This document shows positions 29,221-37,882 of a stretch of 64,000 nt of DNA, piece after piece (the first letter of the stretch is position 1; every line of letters begins with the position of its first letter). Made by a program: the position numbers and the translations under genes. Source of the stretch: [Enterobacter] lignolyticus SCF1 (lineage in GTDB: Bacteria > Pseudomonadota > Gammaproteobacteria > Enterobacterales > Enterobacteriaceae). The notes under the pieces were generated by a model, which saw only the letters and a program-made list of their open reading frames with translations, made no database searches and was not told the origin of the DNA. The stretch covers positions 992,001-1,056,000 of the forward strand of contig NC_014618.1 of NCBI RefSeq assembly GCF_000164865.1, read 5' to 3'.

Positions 29221-30108
29221 ATGCTGCTACGGCACATCACCTATTTTCTGGCGGTGGCGGAACACCACAGCTTCACCCGCGCCGCGCTGGTGCTACACGT
29301 ATCGCAACCGGCGCTGTCGCAGCAGATAAAGCAGCTGGAAGAGAGCCTGAATACTCAGCTCTTCGATCGAACCGGGCGCGCCACGCGTCTGACGGATGCG
29401 GGAGAGGTGTATCTGCGCTACGCCCGGCGGGCGCTACAGGACCTCGAGGAGGGCAAACGCGCCATCCATGATGTGGGCGATCTCAGCCGCGGTTCGCTGC
29501 GCGTCGGCGTGACGCCGACGTTTACCGCCTACTTTGTCGGGCCGCTGATCGAAGCGTTTTACCACCGGTATCCTGGCGTCAGGCTGACGGTACATGAGAT
29601 GTCTCAGGACAGAATGGAGAGCCTGCTCATCGACGATATGCTGGATGTCGGCATCGCGTTTGAAGAGGGGCACTCGCAGGACGTCGAAACTCAGCCACTG
29701 TTGACGGAGACCCTGGCGCTGGTGGTGAATCAGCGCCACCCTCTGGCTTCGCGTCGGCGGGTAAGCCTCAACGTACTTAATAATGAGCACCTCATTCTGC
29801 TGAGCGCAGAGTTCGCGACGCGAGAGCAGATCGATCGCTACTGCCGGCAAAACGGCATCTGGCCGCAGGTGATGATGGAGGCGAACTCAATCAGCGCGGT
29901 CATCGAAGCTGTTCGCCGGACATCGCTGTCAACGCTGTTGCCTGCGGCTATCGCCAGCGAGCACGAGGGGCTGGTGGCTATCCCTCTCAACCCGCTGCTG
30001 CTGCAAAGAACGGCTGTCATTATGCAGCGCAGGGGGGCCTATCAAAGCGCGGCCCTGCGTGCGTTCATTGCCTGTGCTCATCACCTTTCTTCAGCGCTGG
30101 GCGCATGA
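29221..30108 (+). CDS. cynR: LysR-type activator of the cyn operon
   Basis: 295 residues from ATG 29221 (MLLRHITYFL) with AGGAGG 5 bases upstream; the frame is open further up but the extra residues do not fit the family. N-terminal winged HTH: FTRAALVLHVSQPALSQQIKQLE. The C-terminal effector domain retains stretches very similar to E. coli CynR (SRGSLRVGVTPTF, LLSAEFATREQIDRYCR, EANSISAVIEAVRRTSLSTLLPAAIAS). It senses cyanate and activates the divergent cynTSX operon. Confidence 0.95.
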   Translation: MLLRHITYFLAVAEHHSFTRAALVLHVSQPALSQQIKQLEESLNTQLFDRTGRATRLTDAGEVYLRYARRALQDLEEGKRAIHDVGDLSRGSLRVGVTPTFTAYFVGPLIEAFYHRYPGVRLTVHEMSQDRMESLLIDDMLDVGIAFEEGHSQDVETQPLLTETLALVVNQRHPLASRRRVSLNVLNNEHLILLSAEFATREQIDRYCRQNGIWPQVMMEANSISAVIEAVRRTSLSTLLPAAIASEHEGLVAIPLNPLLLQRTAVIMQRRGAYQSAALRAFIACAHHLSSALGA

Positions 30109-30112
30109 TGCC

Positions 30113-30346
30113 TTATTCCACCTCCACCGGGCTTAAGATAAGCCTGCCCCAGGCGACGGAAACGGCGACCGGCGTACCTGTGGGAAACCCGGCCTCCTCC
30201 AGCCAGTCGCCGCTCAGCACCAGGCTCGGGTGGCGGCTCATCCTGCGGGTACGGAAGGTTTCTGGGTCCTGATGACGTTTTCTGACATAGCTTACGGTGA
30301 CCTGACGGGAGGTTTTACTCACTCCCTGATGAGGCTGAGACTGCAT
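30113..30346 (-). CDS. Short SymE-like toxin-family protein
   Basis: A 77-residue protein from ATG 30346 with AAGGGGG 7 bases upstream; a longer frame to 30448 adds an unrelated hydrophobic stretch. The segment RQVTVSYVRKRHQD to WLEEAGFPTGTPVAVSVAWGRLIL is the SymE/AbrB-like swapped-hairpin fold of type I SymE toxins (E. coli SymE has a similar GQWLEAAGFATGTAV). It is shorter than E. coli SymE (113 residues) and lacks its C-terminal basic tail. The opposing SymR antisense RNA was not identified. It ends 4 bases from the cynR stop, tail to tail. Confidence 0.72.
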   Translation of the reverse strand: MQSQPHQGVSKTSRQVTVSYVRKRHQDPETFRTRRMSRHPSLVLSGDWLEEAGFPTGTPVAVSVAWGRLILSPVEVE

Positions 30347-30496
30347 AGCGGTTTCCCCCTTGCCGTTACATGCTGACAGTACAAATACTGTATATAAAAA
30401 CAGGTAAATAATACGATAAGCCTGCTTTTTGTCTATGCAGGGCAGCATCCGCTTTCGGACTGAGTGCGGTCATTGTCGCTGGAGGGGATATCAATA

Positions 30497-30519
30497 AAGG
30501 TGTATTATTTATGCAACTT
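30497..30519 (+). promoter_or_regulatory. Putative NsrR operator at ygbA
   Basis: An imperfect 23-base palindrome: left half aaggtgtat, right half the complement of aagttgcat (7 of 9 match), separated by 5 bases. This agrees with the NsrR consensus of two AAGATGCAT-like half sites, and ygbA is a nitric-oxide/NsrR-responsive gene in E. coli. It ends 18 bases before the preferred ygbA start. Confidence 0.55.
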
Positions 30520-30537
30520 ATTAGTCAGGATATCGTG

Positions 30538-30882
30538 ATGGCTGGAACACGCATTCTTCGGGAAAAGCTGACGATCAAAAAGATGATTGCTCTCTATGCG
30601 CGTCAGTGCCCGCAGGCTTCCGACGGGGAGGGGTATTATCAGGCGCTAAACGCCTATGCCGATAAACGGCTTGATAAGTGCGTCTTCGGCGAGGAGAAAC
30701 CCGCCTGCAAGCAGTGTCCGGTTCACTGTTATCAGCCGGCCAAACGGGAAGAGATGAAGCAGATTATGCGCTGGGCGGGGCCGCGAATGCTGTGGCGACA
30801 CCCCATTCTGACGATTCGCCATCTGCTGGACGACCGGCGTCCGGTGCCGGAGCTACCGGAAAAATATCGACCGAAAAAATAA
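30538..30882 (+). CDS. ygbA: YgbA, nitrous-oxide-stimulated family protein
   Basis: A small cysteine-rich cytoplasmic protein, 114 residues from ATG 30538 (MAGTRILREKLTIKKMIALY). Four cysteines near DKCVFGEEKPACKQCPVHCYQPAKREEM form a probable metal or cluster site. The C-terminus GPRMLWRHPILTIRHLL to KYRPKK is the family signature. An in-frame ATG at 30511 lies inside the putative NsrR operator, which favours the later start. The family responds to nitric oxide; its biochemical role is unclear. In E. coli ygbA sits between fhlA and mutS; here the variable block has been inserted on its mutS side. Confidence 0.88.
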   Translation: MAGTRILREKLTIKKMIALYARQCPQASDGEGYYQALNAYADKRLDKCVFGEEKPACKQCPVHCYQPAKREEMKQIMRWAGPRMLWRHPILTIRHLLDDRRPVPELPEKYRPKK

Positions 30883-30917
30883 GCGACACGCCGCATGTGC
30901 GCGGCGCGCGCAGCGCA

Positions 30918-31346
30918 TTACGCGCGGGTGGCAATCAGAATCGCCGAGGCCTTAATCAGCGCGATAACGCGGCTACCTGCCGTCAGCTTCATCTCGTGCT
31001 GGCTTTCGTTAGTGATAACCGCCACCAGCTCAAAACCAGCGTCCGTTTTGACGTGAACGGTGGCGTTGACCGCCCCTTCGGTGACCTGGGAGACGCTGCC
31101 GGCAAACTGGTTGCGGGCGGAGAACTTGAGTCCGCAATCTTCCGTCGCCAGCGTTACCCACGGCGCTTTAATCAGCGCAATCGCCTCTTTGCCGTCCTTC
31201 AGACCCAGCGCTTCTTTGCTGCTGTGGGTGACGATAGCCACCAGCTTTGCGCCGCCTGCGAGGGTCAGCTCGATCTCATCATTCACCGCGCCGGTGGCTA
31301 CGGCGCTTACTTTCCCGGTTAATTGGTTGCGTGCAGATACTGCCAT
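30918..31346 (-). CDS. Molybdate-binding protein with two Mop domains
   Basis: 142 residues made of two tandem Mop/TOBE repeats, each starting SARNQL/F(T/A)G and ending with EAIALIKAPWV or RVIALIKASAI. This is the molbindin/ModG architecture that binds molybdate in the cytoplasm. Start at 31346 with GGAGG 6 bases upstream. Placed right beyond fhlA, it may buffer molybdate for the molybdenum-dependent formate dehydrogenase H that feeds formate hydrogenlyase; that link is inference from position. Confidence 0.88.
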   Translation of the reverse strand: MAVSARNQLTGKVSAVATGAVNDEIELTLAGGAKLVAIVTHSSKEALGLKDGKEAIALIKAPWVTLATEDCGLKFSARNQFAGSVSQVTEGAVNATVHVKTDAGFELVAVITNESQHEMKLTAGSRVIALIKASAILIATRA

Positions 31347-31397
31347 GATGCCTCCTTTCTGTTGAACGTGCACAGAGTTATAGCCTGTAACAGCCGC

Positions 31398-33473
31398 TTA
31401 CACCAGCATGTCTTTGTCGATGCCAAGGCGCTTCATCCGCGAAAGCAGAGTGGTGCGCTTAAGCCCCAGGCGCTGCGCGGCGCCTTTCGGCCCGGCGACC
31501 ACGCCGTTGGTCTCTTTCAGCACCCGCAGAATTTGCTGCGCTTCGTCCTCGCCGTCGAGCGGTTTTTCCGCCGCCAGCTCCGGGGTGTCCGACTCAATGC
31601 TGATTTCCGGCAGCGAGAGCTGCAGCACGCTGCCCCGGGTCAGCAGCACCGCCCGCTCAATCACGTTTTCCAGTTCGCGGACGTTGCCCGGCCACTCCAT
31701 ACGGCTCAGGGTTCGCAGGGTTTCCGCCGGAATACTGTCGATTTGCCGCCCGAGGCGGCGGGCGATTTTCGTGGTAAACGCTTTCACCAGCAGGGGGATG
31801 TCGTCCGGCCGTTCGCGCAGCGGCGGCAGGTGGATTGGAAACACGTTCAGGCGGTAGTAGAGATCGCTGCGGAACTCGCGATCGGTCACCATTTTTTTCA
31901 GATCCCGATTAGTGGCGGCGATCAGCCGGACGTCGGTCTGGATCAGCTTATTGCTGCCAAGGCGCTCGAACTCCTGCTCCTGCAGAACGCGCAGCAGCTT
32001 CGGCTGCAGCTCAAGCGGCATGTCGCCCACTTCATCAAGAAACAGCGAGCTTTTATCCGCCAGCTCGAAGCGGCCGATACGCTGGGCGCTGGCGCCGGTA
32101 AAGGCGCCGCGCTCGTGGCCGAACAGATCGCTTTCCAGCAGCCCTGCCGGCATCGCCGCGCAGTTCATTTTCACCATCCGCCGGCCGTTGCGTCCGCTAA
32201 GGTTGTGGATGGCGCGGGCGATAAGCTCTTTACCGGTGCCGGTTTCGCCGAGGATCAGCACCGTGCTGTCGCTCTGGGCCACCATCTCCACCTGCTTCAG
32301 TACGCTGTACATCGCCTCGCTGCGGCCGATTATCTCGCCGAATTCGCTGTCGACGTTGTTCAGCTGTTCGGTGAGCGCCAGGTTTTCGTCGACCAGCCGT
32401 TCTTTCAGGCGATGGATCTCCTGGTAGGCCAGCGCGTTGTCCAGGGCAATCGATACGCGTTCGGCGATCTGGCGCAGCAGCTTGAGATTGGCGGTGTTGA
32501 ACACCTTCTCGTCGCACTGGGCGAGCTTCAGCACGCCCAGCATTTTGTCGCCCGACATCAGCGGCAGCAGGCACAGCGTCTGTAGCTGGTTGCCCCACAT
32601 GTTGAACAGCATCCGCTCGTAGGGGGCGAGCGCGTCGCCTTCGTGCAGCTTCAGCAGCAGCATCTCTTTGCTTTTGAACACCCGTTCGCTGAGGGTGCCT
32701 GCTTCGTCAACCACGCTTTGATCGTGAACCGGCTCGTTCTCATCGAGGTAGTGGCTGGAGTAGATGTTCAGCTTGCCCTTGTGGTTGCTGCGCAGCACGA
32801 TGCTGATGGCATCGATGCAAAAATAGTGGTGGATCTCTTTGGCGACTTCGCTCACCAGCTCATCGATATCCAGCCGCGACAGTACGGCGTTGGTGATAGC
32901 CACCAGAATGCGGAAGTTATCGCGCTCATGGCACAGCAGATCGTAATCAACGTTGTTGCTGACCCGGCTCTGGATCTGCTCGGTCACCACCGCAACAATC
33001 TGCGCCAGGGTGTGCAGACGCTGAAACTCTTTCTCGGTCCACGGGCGCGCATCGTTGCGGATAAACTCGCAGCCGCCGAAAATTCGGCCTTCCGCGGCGA
33101 GCGGCAGCAGGCAGTACTGCGCGAAGGGATCGTACAGCCCGCTTTCGGCCAGCTGCGGCCACGCTTCGCTGAACTCATCGTGGCTGCAGTACAGCGCGTC
33201 CGGGCGCGACAGCAGGCGGCGCACCGGACCGTAAGCCAGATACGTTTCGTCTTCGTATTCGATGGGAGCGCCTGGCTGCGCGCTGGCGTAATAGCGGGCG
33301 CGGTGGTTTCCCGGCTGCCAGAGGATGATTGCGGCTCTGTCCGCCAGCGCGGATTGCTTTGCCAGCCGCGTCAGCGCTTCGCTGACGCCCGCCAGGTCGG
33401 CCTGTTGTAAAAGAGTCCGGGTGATGTCGAACAGCCCATGCTGTCCGAGATCGCCCATCGGTGTATATGACAT
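31398..33473 (-). CDS. fhlA: Formate hydrogenlyase transcriptional activator
   Basis: The sigma-54-dependent activator of hyc, hyp and hydN-hypF, triggered by formate. 691 residues from ATG 33473 (MSYTPMGDLG), one short of E. coli. Two GAF-type sensory regions (about 20-380) are followed by the AAA+ domain with Walker A ILGETGTGKELIA, the sigma-54-contacting GAFTGA loop and SSLFLDEVGDMPLE, then the C-terminal Fis-type HTH (GAAQRLGLKRTTLLSRMKRLG). The last gene of hypABCDE-fhlA. Unlike NtrC-type regulators it has no receiver domain. Confidence 0.98.
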   Translation of the reverse strand: MSYTPMGDLGQHGLFDITRTLLQQADLAGVSEALTRLAKQSALADRAAIILWQPGNHRARYYASAQPGAPIEYEDETYLAYGPVRRLLSRPDALYCSHDEFSEAWPQLAESGLYDPFAQYCLLPLAAEGRIFGGCEFIRNDARPWTEKEFQRLHTLAQIVAVVTEQIQSRVSNNVDYDLLCHERDNFRILVAITNAVLSRLDIDELVSEVAKEIHHYFCIDAISIVLRSNHKGKLNIYSSHYLDENEPVHDQSVVDEAGTLSERVFKSKEMLLLKLHEGDALAPYERMLFNMWGNQLQTLCLLPLMSGDKMLGVLKLAQCDEKVFNTANLKLLRQIAERVSIALDNALAYQEIHRLKERLVDENLALTEQLNNVDSEFGEIIGRSEAMYSVLKQVEMVAQSDSTVLILGETGTGKELIARAIHNLSGRNGRRMVKMNCAAMPAGLLESDLFGHERGAFTGASAQRIGRFELADKSSLFLDEVGDMPLELQPKLLRVLQEQEFERLGSNKLIQTDVRLIAATNRDLKKMVTDREFRSDLYYRLNVFPIHLPPLRERPDDIPLLVKAFTTKIARRLGRQIDSIPAETLRTLSRMEWPGNVRELENVIERAVLLTRGSVLQLSLPEISIESDTPELAAEKPLDGEDEAQQILRVLKETNGVVAGPKGAAQRLGLKRTTLLSRMKRLGIDKDMLV

Positions 33474-33556
33474 TGCAATTATCCAAAAAGCAGCGGTTAA
33501 CCCGTGCAAAATAAAACGTGTCGATGATTATAGAAAAGATGTTTCGCGCCGCCGGG

Positions 33557-34567
33557 TTAACAAATGCGCGGCAGCGGCTCCGCGTGCGGCAGTTCAAGCG
33601 TGCGTTTCACGCCGTAAATCCCCGCCAGGCGTACGCCGGTTCGCTCGCTCACTTCCCCGATAATTGCCGCATCGCGCCCGAGCGGATGACGCTGCAGCTG
33701 CTCCAGCACTTCGTCCGCCGCATCGGGACGGACGCCGATAACCAGTTTGCCTTCGTTGGCGAAGTTCAGCGGGTCAAGGCCCAGCAGCTCGCAGACGCCG
33801 CGTACCGCCGGTTTGATCGGCAGACGCGCTTCATGCAGCTCAATGCCGCAGCCGCTGGCGGCGGCAAACTCATGGGCGACGGCGTTGACGCCGCCGCGGG
33901 TCGCGTCACGCAGCGCCTTCACGCCCGGAATATCGCGCAGGGTCTGAATCAGCGGCGTCAGCACCGCGCAGTCGCTCTGGAGATCCCCCTCCAGCCCCAG
34001 CCGCTCGCGCAGGTTTAAAATAGCGGCGCCGTGATCGCCCAGCGTGCCGCTTACCAGCAGCACATCGCCCGCCGCCAGCTGCTGCGCGCCCCAGCGAACC
34101 GTCGCCGGGATCGCGCCGATCCCGGCGGTATTGATAAACAGCTTATCGGCCGCGCCTCGCGGCACCACTTTGGTATCGCCGGTGACGATGGCGATGTTGG
34201 CCGCCGCCGCCGTCTGCGCCATGCTGGCGACGACCGCCTCCAGCGTGGCCATCTCCAGGCCCTCTTCCAGGATAAAGCCGCAGGACAGAAAGCGAGGGAT
34301 AGCGCCGCTGACGGCGACGTCGTTGGCCGTGCCGCAGACCGCCAGCTTGCCGATATCGCCGCCGGGGAAGAACAGCGGGTCGATAACGTAGCTGTCGGTG
34401 GAAAACGCCAGCCGGTCGCCGCTGGCCGTGAGCTGGGCAAGGTCAATGCGCGCCTGGTCTTCCTGTTCGGCAAGCCACGGGTTGGCGAAAGCCTGCATAA
34501 ACAGGTCGTTTATCAGCTGCTGCATCGCCTGACCGCCGCTGCCGTGCGCTATCTGAATGCTTTTCAT
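33557..34567 (-). CDS. hypE: Hydrogenase maturation protein HypE
   Basis: Dehydrates a thiocarboxamide on its C-terminal cysteine to thiocyanate, the donor of the cyanide ligands of NiFe hydrogenase. 336 residues from ATG 34567, which overlaps the hypD stop by 4 bases. PurM-like ATP-binding fold (FSTDSYVIDPLFFPGGDIGKLAVCGTANDVAV in the N-terminal half); the essential C-terminal cysteine is preserved in the ending PRIC. Confidence 0.97.
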   Translation of the reverse strand: MKSIQIAHGSGGQAMQQLINDLFMQAFANPWLAEQEDQARIDLAQLTASGDRLAFSTDSYVIDPLFFPGGDIGKLAVCGTANDVAVSGAIPRFLSCGFILEEGLEMATLEAVVASMAQTAAAANIAIVTGDTKVVPRGAADKLFINTAGIGAIPATVRWGAQQLAAGDVLLVSGTLGDHGAAILNLRERLGLEGDLQSDCAVLTPLIQTLRDIPGVKALRDATRGGVNAVAHEFAAASGCGIELHEARLPIKPAVRGVCELLGLDPLNFANEGKLVIGVRPDAADEVLEQLQRHPLGRDAAIIGEVSERTGVRLAGIYGVKRTLELPHAEPLPRIC

Positions 34568-35685
34568 GCGTTGTGTTCCTGACGTCGATATTGATACCAC
34601 GCCGCGCAGGCCCCTTCCGAGGAGACCATCAGCGCGCCGAAGGCGCTTTGTGGGTTGCAGGTCGTACCAAACAGCGGGCACTGATGCGGCTTGCAGCGTC
34701 CGGTGAGCACGTCGCCGCAGCGCGCGTTAGGATCATCGCATACGCGCTGCGGCGCCGGGCGAAAATGCGCCTCGGCGTCAAAATGCTGATAGCCGGAGGT
34801 CAGATGTACGCCGGAGTCGTTGATAAGCCCGAGACCGCGCCATTCGCTGTCGCCGTTGACGGTAAACACCTCGGCGATGGCGGCCTGCGCCAGCCGGTTG
34901 CCTTCATCAGGCACCACCCGGCGATACTGATTCTCGACCTGACTGTGACCCGCTATTTTCTGCTCAACAAGCATGCTTACGCCTTGCAGTAGATCAAGAG
35001 GTTCGAAACCAGCGACCACCAGCGGGCGTTTATAGCATCCGGCGATGAAATCATAAGCGTCGGTGCCGATGACCATGCTGACGTGACCCGGCGCCAGAAA
35101 AGCGTCAATACCGTTATCCGGCTGTTCCAACAGGCTTTGCAGCGTGGGAATCAGGGTGATGTGCTGGCAAAAGAAGAAGAAATTGGTCACGTTTTGCCGA
35201 CGCGCCTGCTGCAGCGTGATGGCGGTGGCGGGCATGGTCGTTTCAAAACCCAGACCGAAAAAGACCACCTTGCGCTGCGGGTTCTGGCGCGCCAGCGTCA
35301 GGGCGTCCATCGGCGAGTACACGACCCGCACGTCGGCGCCCCGCGCTTTCGCCTGCATCAGCGATCCCTGCCTGCCGGGCACGCGCATCGCATCGCCGAA
35401 GGTGCAGAAGATAACCTCCGGGTGAGCGGCGATTTCGATACAGGCGTCAATGCGCCCCATCGGCAGCACGCAAACCGGGCAGCCCGGACCGTGGATAAAT
35501 TCGATGTTATCCGGCAGCAGCTGGTCTAAGCCAAACTTAAAAATGGCGTGGGTATGCCCGCCGCAGACTTCCATAATGCGCAGCGGGGCGGCCGCGCTGT
35601 AGGGCAGGTGGCGGGCGCGCTCCCGCAGGCTGTCGATAAGCTTCATCACCTGTTCCGGCGCGCGGTATTCATCAACAAAGCGCAT
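34564..35685 (-). CDS. hypD: Hydrogenase maturation protein HypD
   Basis: The 4Fe-4S scaffold that, with HypC, assembles the Fe(CN)2CO unit. 373 residues from ATG 35685; an ATG 3 bases earlier overlaps the hypC stop and is equally possible. Key motifs: MEVCGGHTHAI, HGPGCPVCVLP, FFGLGFETTMPATA and the cysteine-rich C-terminus (CDDPNARCGDVLTGRCKPHQCPLFGTTCNP) that holds the cluster. Confidence 0.97.
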   Translation of the reverse strand: MRFVDEYRAPEQVMKLIDSLRERARHLPYSAAAPLRIMEVCGGHTHAIFKFGLDQLLPDNIEFIHGPGCPVCVLPMGRIDACIEIAAHPEVIFCTFGDAMRVPGRQGSLMQAKARGADVRVVYSPMDALTLARQNPQRKVVFFGLGFETTMPATAITLQQARRQNVTNFFFFCQHITLIPTLQSLLEQPDNGIDAFLAPGHVSMVIGTDAYDFIAGCYKRPLVVAGFEPLDLLQGVSMLVEQKIAGHSQVENQYRRVVPDEGNRLAQAAIAEVFTVNGDSEWRGLGLINDSGVHLTSGYQHFDAEAHFRPAPQRVCDDPNARCGDVLTGRCKPHQCPLFGTTCNPQSAFGALMVSSEGACAAWYQYRRQEHNA

Positions 35686-35957
35686 CATTGCTCCTCGCCG
35701 TACAGCAGAGCGCCGACGTCCGGCTCTACCTCAAACATGTTTTGCAGCGCCTCAAGGGTATCGCGCGCTTCTTCTTCATTAATCACGCTCATGGCGAAGC
35801 CGACGTGAACCAGCACCCACTGCCCGAGGCGCGGCTGGCCGTGTTCGTCGCTGGCGCCGACCAGCGTCAGGTCAACGTCGCGTTTGATGCCGTTGACGTC
35901 CACTTTCGCAAGCTGGCCGTCGATGGCGCAGATTTGCCCGGGAATGCCTATGCACAT
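35685..35957 (-). CDS. hypC: Hydrogenase maturation chaperone HypC
   Basis: A 90-residue chaperone that carries the iron-ligand precursor from HypD to the hydrogenase large subunit. The essential N-terminal cysteine is present in MCIGIPGQ. It overlaps hypB by 10 bases and hypD by up to 4, so the whole hyp operon is tightly coupled. Confidence 0.97.
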   Translation of the reverse strand: MCIGIPGQICAIDGQLAKVDVNGIKRDVDLTLVGASDEHGQPRLGQWVLVHVGFAMSVINEEEARDTLEALQNMFEVEPDVGALLYGEEQ

Positions 35958-36817
35958 TGCTGCGCCTCCAGCCAGTTAAGCCACGCGTCCATCCCTTCAC
36001 CGCTGGTCGCGGACACCAGGATGACCTCCAGCGCCGGGTTTACCTCCCGGGCGCAGGCGATGCATTTCTCCACGTCGAACTGCAGATACGGCAGCAAATC
36101 GACTTTATTCAGCAGCATCAGCGAGGCGGCGGCGAACATGTGCGGATACTTCAGCGGCTTGTCCTCGCCTTCGGTCACCGAGAGCACGGCGACCTTGTGA
36201 CGTTCGCCGAGGTCGAAGCTTGCCGGGCAGACCAGGTTGCCGACGTTTTCAATAAACAGGATGCCGTTGTCCGCCAGCGGCAGCCGCGGGGCGGCATCGG
36301 CAATCATCTGCGCGTCCAGGTGGCAGCCTTTGCCGGTATTGACCTGAATCGCCGGGGTGCCGGTGGCGCGGATGCGGGCGGCGTCGTTAATGGTTTGCTG
36401 ATCGCCCTCAATCACCGCGCACGGCGTTTTTCCTTTCAGCCGCAGCAGCGTTTCCGTCAGCAGGGTGGTTTTGCCGGAGCCGGGGCTGGAGACCAGATTC
36501 AGCACCAGCTGCCCGCGGGCGGCGAAGCGGGCGCGGTTGCGCGCCGCCAGGCGGTTGTTTTTGTCCAGTACGTCGATTTCCACTTCCAGCATTTTGCGCT
36601 GGCTCATTCCCGGCGCGTGGGTGCCCGCCTCGCCGTGTCCGTAGTGCAAATCGCCCAGGGCCGACCGCTGCGGGCTGAAGTCAGATTTTATCGCGGTGAT
36701 GCGCATCGCCGGGCGCGTCGCCAGTGCGAAAGGGGCGCTGCGAAAGGCCGAATGCGGGTTGCGCTCGTCGCCTTCAATATATCGGTTGCCTTCGGCGCAA
36801 CCACAGGTGGTACACAT
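35948..36817 (-). CDS. hypB: Hydrogenase nickel-insertion GTPase HypB
   Basis: A GTPase that delivers nickel with HypA. 289 residues. The N-terminal high-affinity nickel site MCTTCGC is present. The G domain has Walker A SSPGSGKTTLL (about 110-120), the metal-site residues in GCHLDAQM and NVGNLVCP, and the NKVD base-recognition motif. There is no long polyhistidine stretch, only scattered histidines in the linker (LHYGHGEAGTHAPG). Confidence 0.97.
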   Translation of the reverse strand: MCTTCGCAEGNRYIEGDERNPHSAFRSAPFALATRPAMRITAIKSDFSPQRSALGDLHYGHGEAGTHAPGMSQRKMLEVEIDVLDKNNRLAARNRARFAARGQLVLNLVSSPGSGKTTLLTETLLRLKGKTPCAVIEGDQQTINDAARIRATGTPAIQVNTGKGCHLDAQMIADAAPRLPLADNGILFIENVGNLVCPASFDLGERHKVAVLSVTEGEDKPLKYPHMFAAASLMLLNKVDLLPYLQFDVEKCIACAREVNPALEVILVSATSGEGMDAWLNWLEAQQCA

Positions 36818-36829
36818 AACGGACTCCTG

Positions 36830-37174
36830 TTACTCAACTTCAATACGCTGGATCTGCAGGCCGTCGTCGGCCACGATCCGTAACTCATTGCTCTGGCACT
36901 GCGGGCAGCGCCGGACGTGGGAAGAGAGCAGATGGACATACTGCTGACAGGACGGACACCAGCACTCCGCCTGCTGCTCCTCTATATGCAGGGTGCTGCC
37001 TTCGGCAAGCGTGCCGCGGCAGACCAGTTCGTAGCAAAACTCAAGCGCCGCGGGCTCCACGCAGGAGAACGCGCCGACTTTCAGCCAGACGGCCGTCACC
37101 CGCGACGCGCCGCTGCCGGCGGCCTGCTGTTCGACAATTTCCAGCGCCCGCTGGCAGAGCGTAATTTCGTGCAT
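36830..37174 (-). CDS. hypA: Hydrogenase nickel metallochaperone HypA
   Basis: 114 residues. The N-terminal MHE motif binds nickel (His2) and two CxxC pairs (CWCPSC, CPQC) form the structural zinc site. This is the first gene of hypABCDE-fhlA, divergent from hycA. GGGAGG lies just upstream of its ATG, and a sigma-54 promoter lies about 55 bases upstream. Confidence 0.97.
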   Translation of the reverse strand: MHEITLCQRALEIVEQQAAGSGASRVTAVWLKVGAFSCVEPAALEFCYELVCRGTLAEGSTLHIEEQQAECWCPSCQQYVHLLSSHVRRCPQCQSNELRIVADDGLQIQRIEVE

Positions 37175-37228
37175 GCTGCCTCCCGATACGTAATCCGTAT
37201 CAGATTTTCAGTACCTGATGCGCAGTGA

Positions 37229-37246
37229 ATGCAATATTGATGCCAG
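37229..37246 (-). promoter_or_regulatory. Sigma-54 promoter of hypA operon
   Basis: On the minus strand the sequence TGGCATCAATATTGCA has the invariant GG and GC dinucleotides separated by exactly 10 bases, close to the consensus TGGCAC-N5-TTGC. It points to hypA and matches the FhlA-dependent control of this operon in E. coli. Confidence 0.85.
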
Positions 37247-37257
37247 ATAGTAAAAAC

Positions 37258-37297
37258 TGACGATGACGACGTCACGGTGACGAAAATGACATGTCGC
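37258..37297. promoter_or_regulatory. Putative FhlA upstream activating region, hyp-hyc
   Basis: Between the two divergent sigma-54 promoters lies a cluster of TGAC/GTCA motifs, including CGTCA-CGG-TGACG at 37270-37282 and TGACGAAAATGACATGTCG right after it. The same CGTCA/TGACG core recurs before hycB and before hydN, which makes it the best candidate FhlA site. Confidence 0.6.
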
Positions 37298-37346
37298 TGC
37301 AGAGAGGTCATGGCTATGTTTTTAATAAAAATCAATATGTTAAAAA

Positions 37347-37363
37347 TTGGCATGGAACGTGCT
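37347..37363 (+). promoter_or_regulatory. Sigma-54 promoter of hyc operon
   Basis: TTGGCATGGAACGTGCT has GG (37349-37350) and GC (37361-37362) separated by 10 bases, about 37 bases before the hycA start. It fits the known sigma-54/FhlA control of hyc. Confidence 0.88.
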
Positions 37364-37399
37364 TAACCGGTAAGTCTCCATTTAACCGGATAACCTGAC

Positions 37400-37861
37400 A
37401 TGACAATTTGGGAAATTAGCGAAAAGGCGGATTACATCGCCGACCGCCATCGTCGCCAGCAGGATCACTGGCATACCTACTGCAACTCGCTGGTCCAGGG
37501 GATAACCCTGTCGAAAGCGCGCCTGCATCACGCGATGAGCTGCGCGGCGGAGAAGGATCTGTGCTTTGTGCTGTTTGAACACTTTCATATCTCCGTGACG
37601 CTCGCCGAAGGCTTCAACAGCCACACCATCGAATACTACGTCGAGAGCGTGGACGGTTCAGATAAGCAGCTGATTGCACAGGCGCAGCTGAGCGCCGACG
37701 GGCAGGTTGACGGGCGTATCAGCAACCGCGACCGCGAAAAAGTGCTGGAGCATTATCTGGAGAAAATCGCGTCGGTTTACAACGGGCTGTATACCGCCAT
37801 CGAGCGTGACCAGCCGGTAAGCCTGCCGCAGCTGTGCGGACAACAGGCGCAACTGGCCTGA
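37400..37861 (+). CDS. hycA: Formate hydrogenlyase regulatory protein HycA
   Basis: 153-residue small cytoplasmic protein that dampens FhlA-dependent transcription of the formate regulon in E. coli. Recognised by MTIWEISEKADYIA and YYVESVDGSDKQLIAQAQLSADGQVDGR, and by its place as first gene after the hyc promoter. No catalytic motif is seen, in line with a protein-binding regulator. Confidence 0.95.
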   Translation: MTIWEISEKADYIADRHRRQQDHWHTYCNSLVQGITLSKARLHHAMSCAAEKDLCFVLFEHFHISVTLAEGFNSHTIEYYVESVDGSDKQLIAQAQLSADGQVDGRISNRDREKVLEHYLEKIASVYNGLYTAIERDQPVSLPQLCGQQAQLA

Positions 37862-37882
37862 ACTTTCAGAGGTGTCGACGTG

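Noticed and set aside
36546..36660. Histidine-rich nickel-storage HypB
   Set aside because: Only scattered histidines are present in the HypB linker; there is no long His run as in rhizobial HypB.
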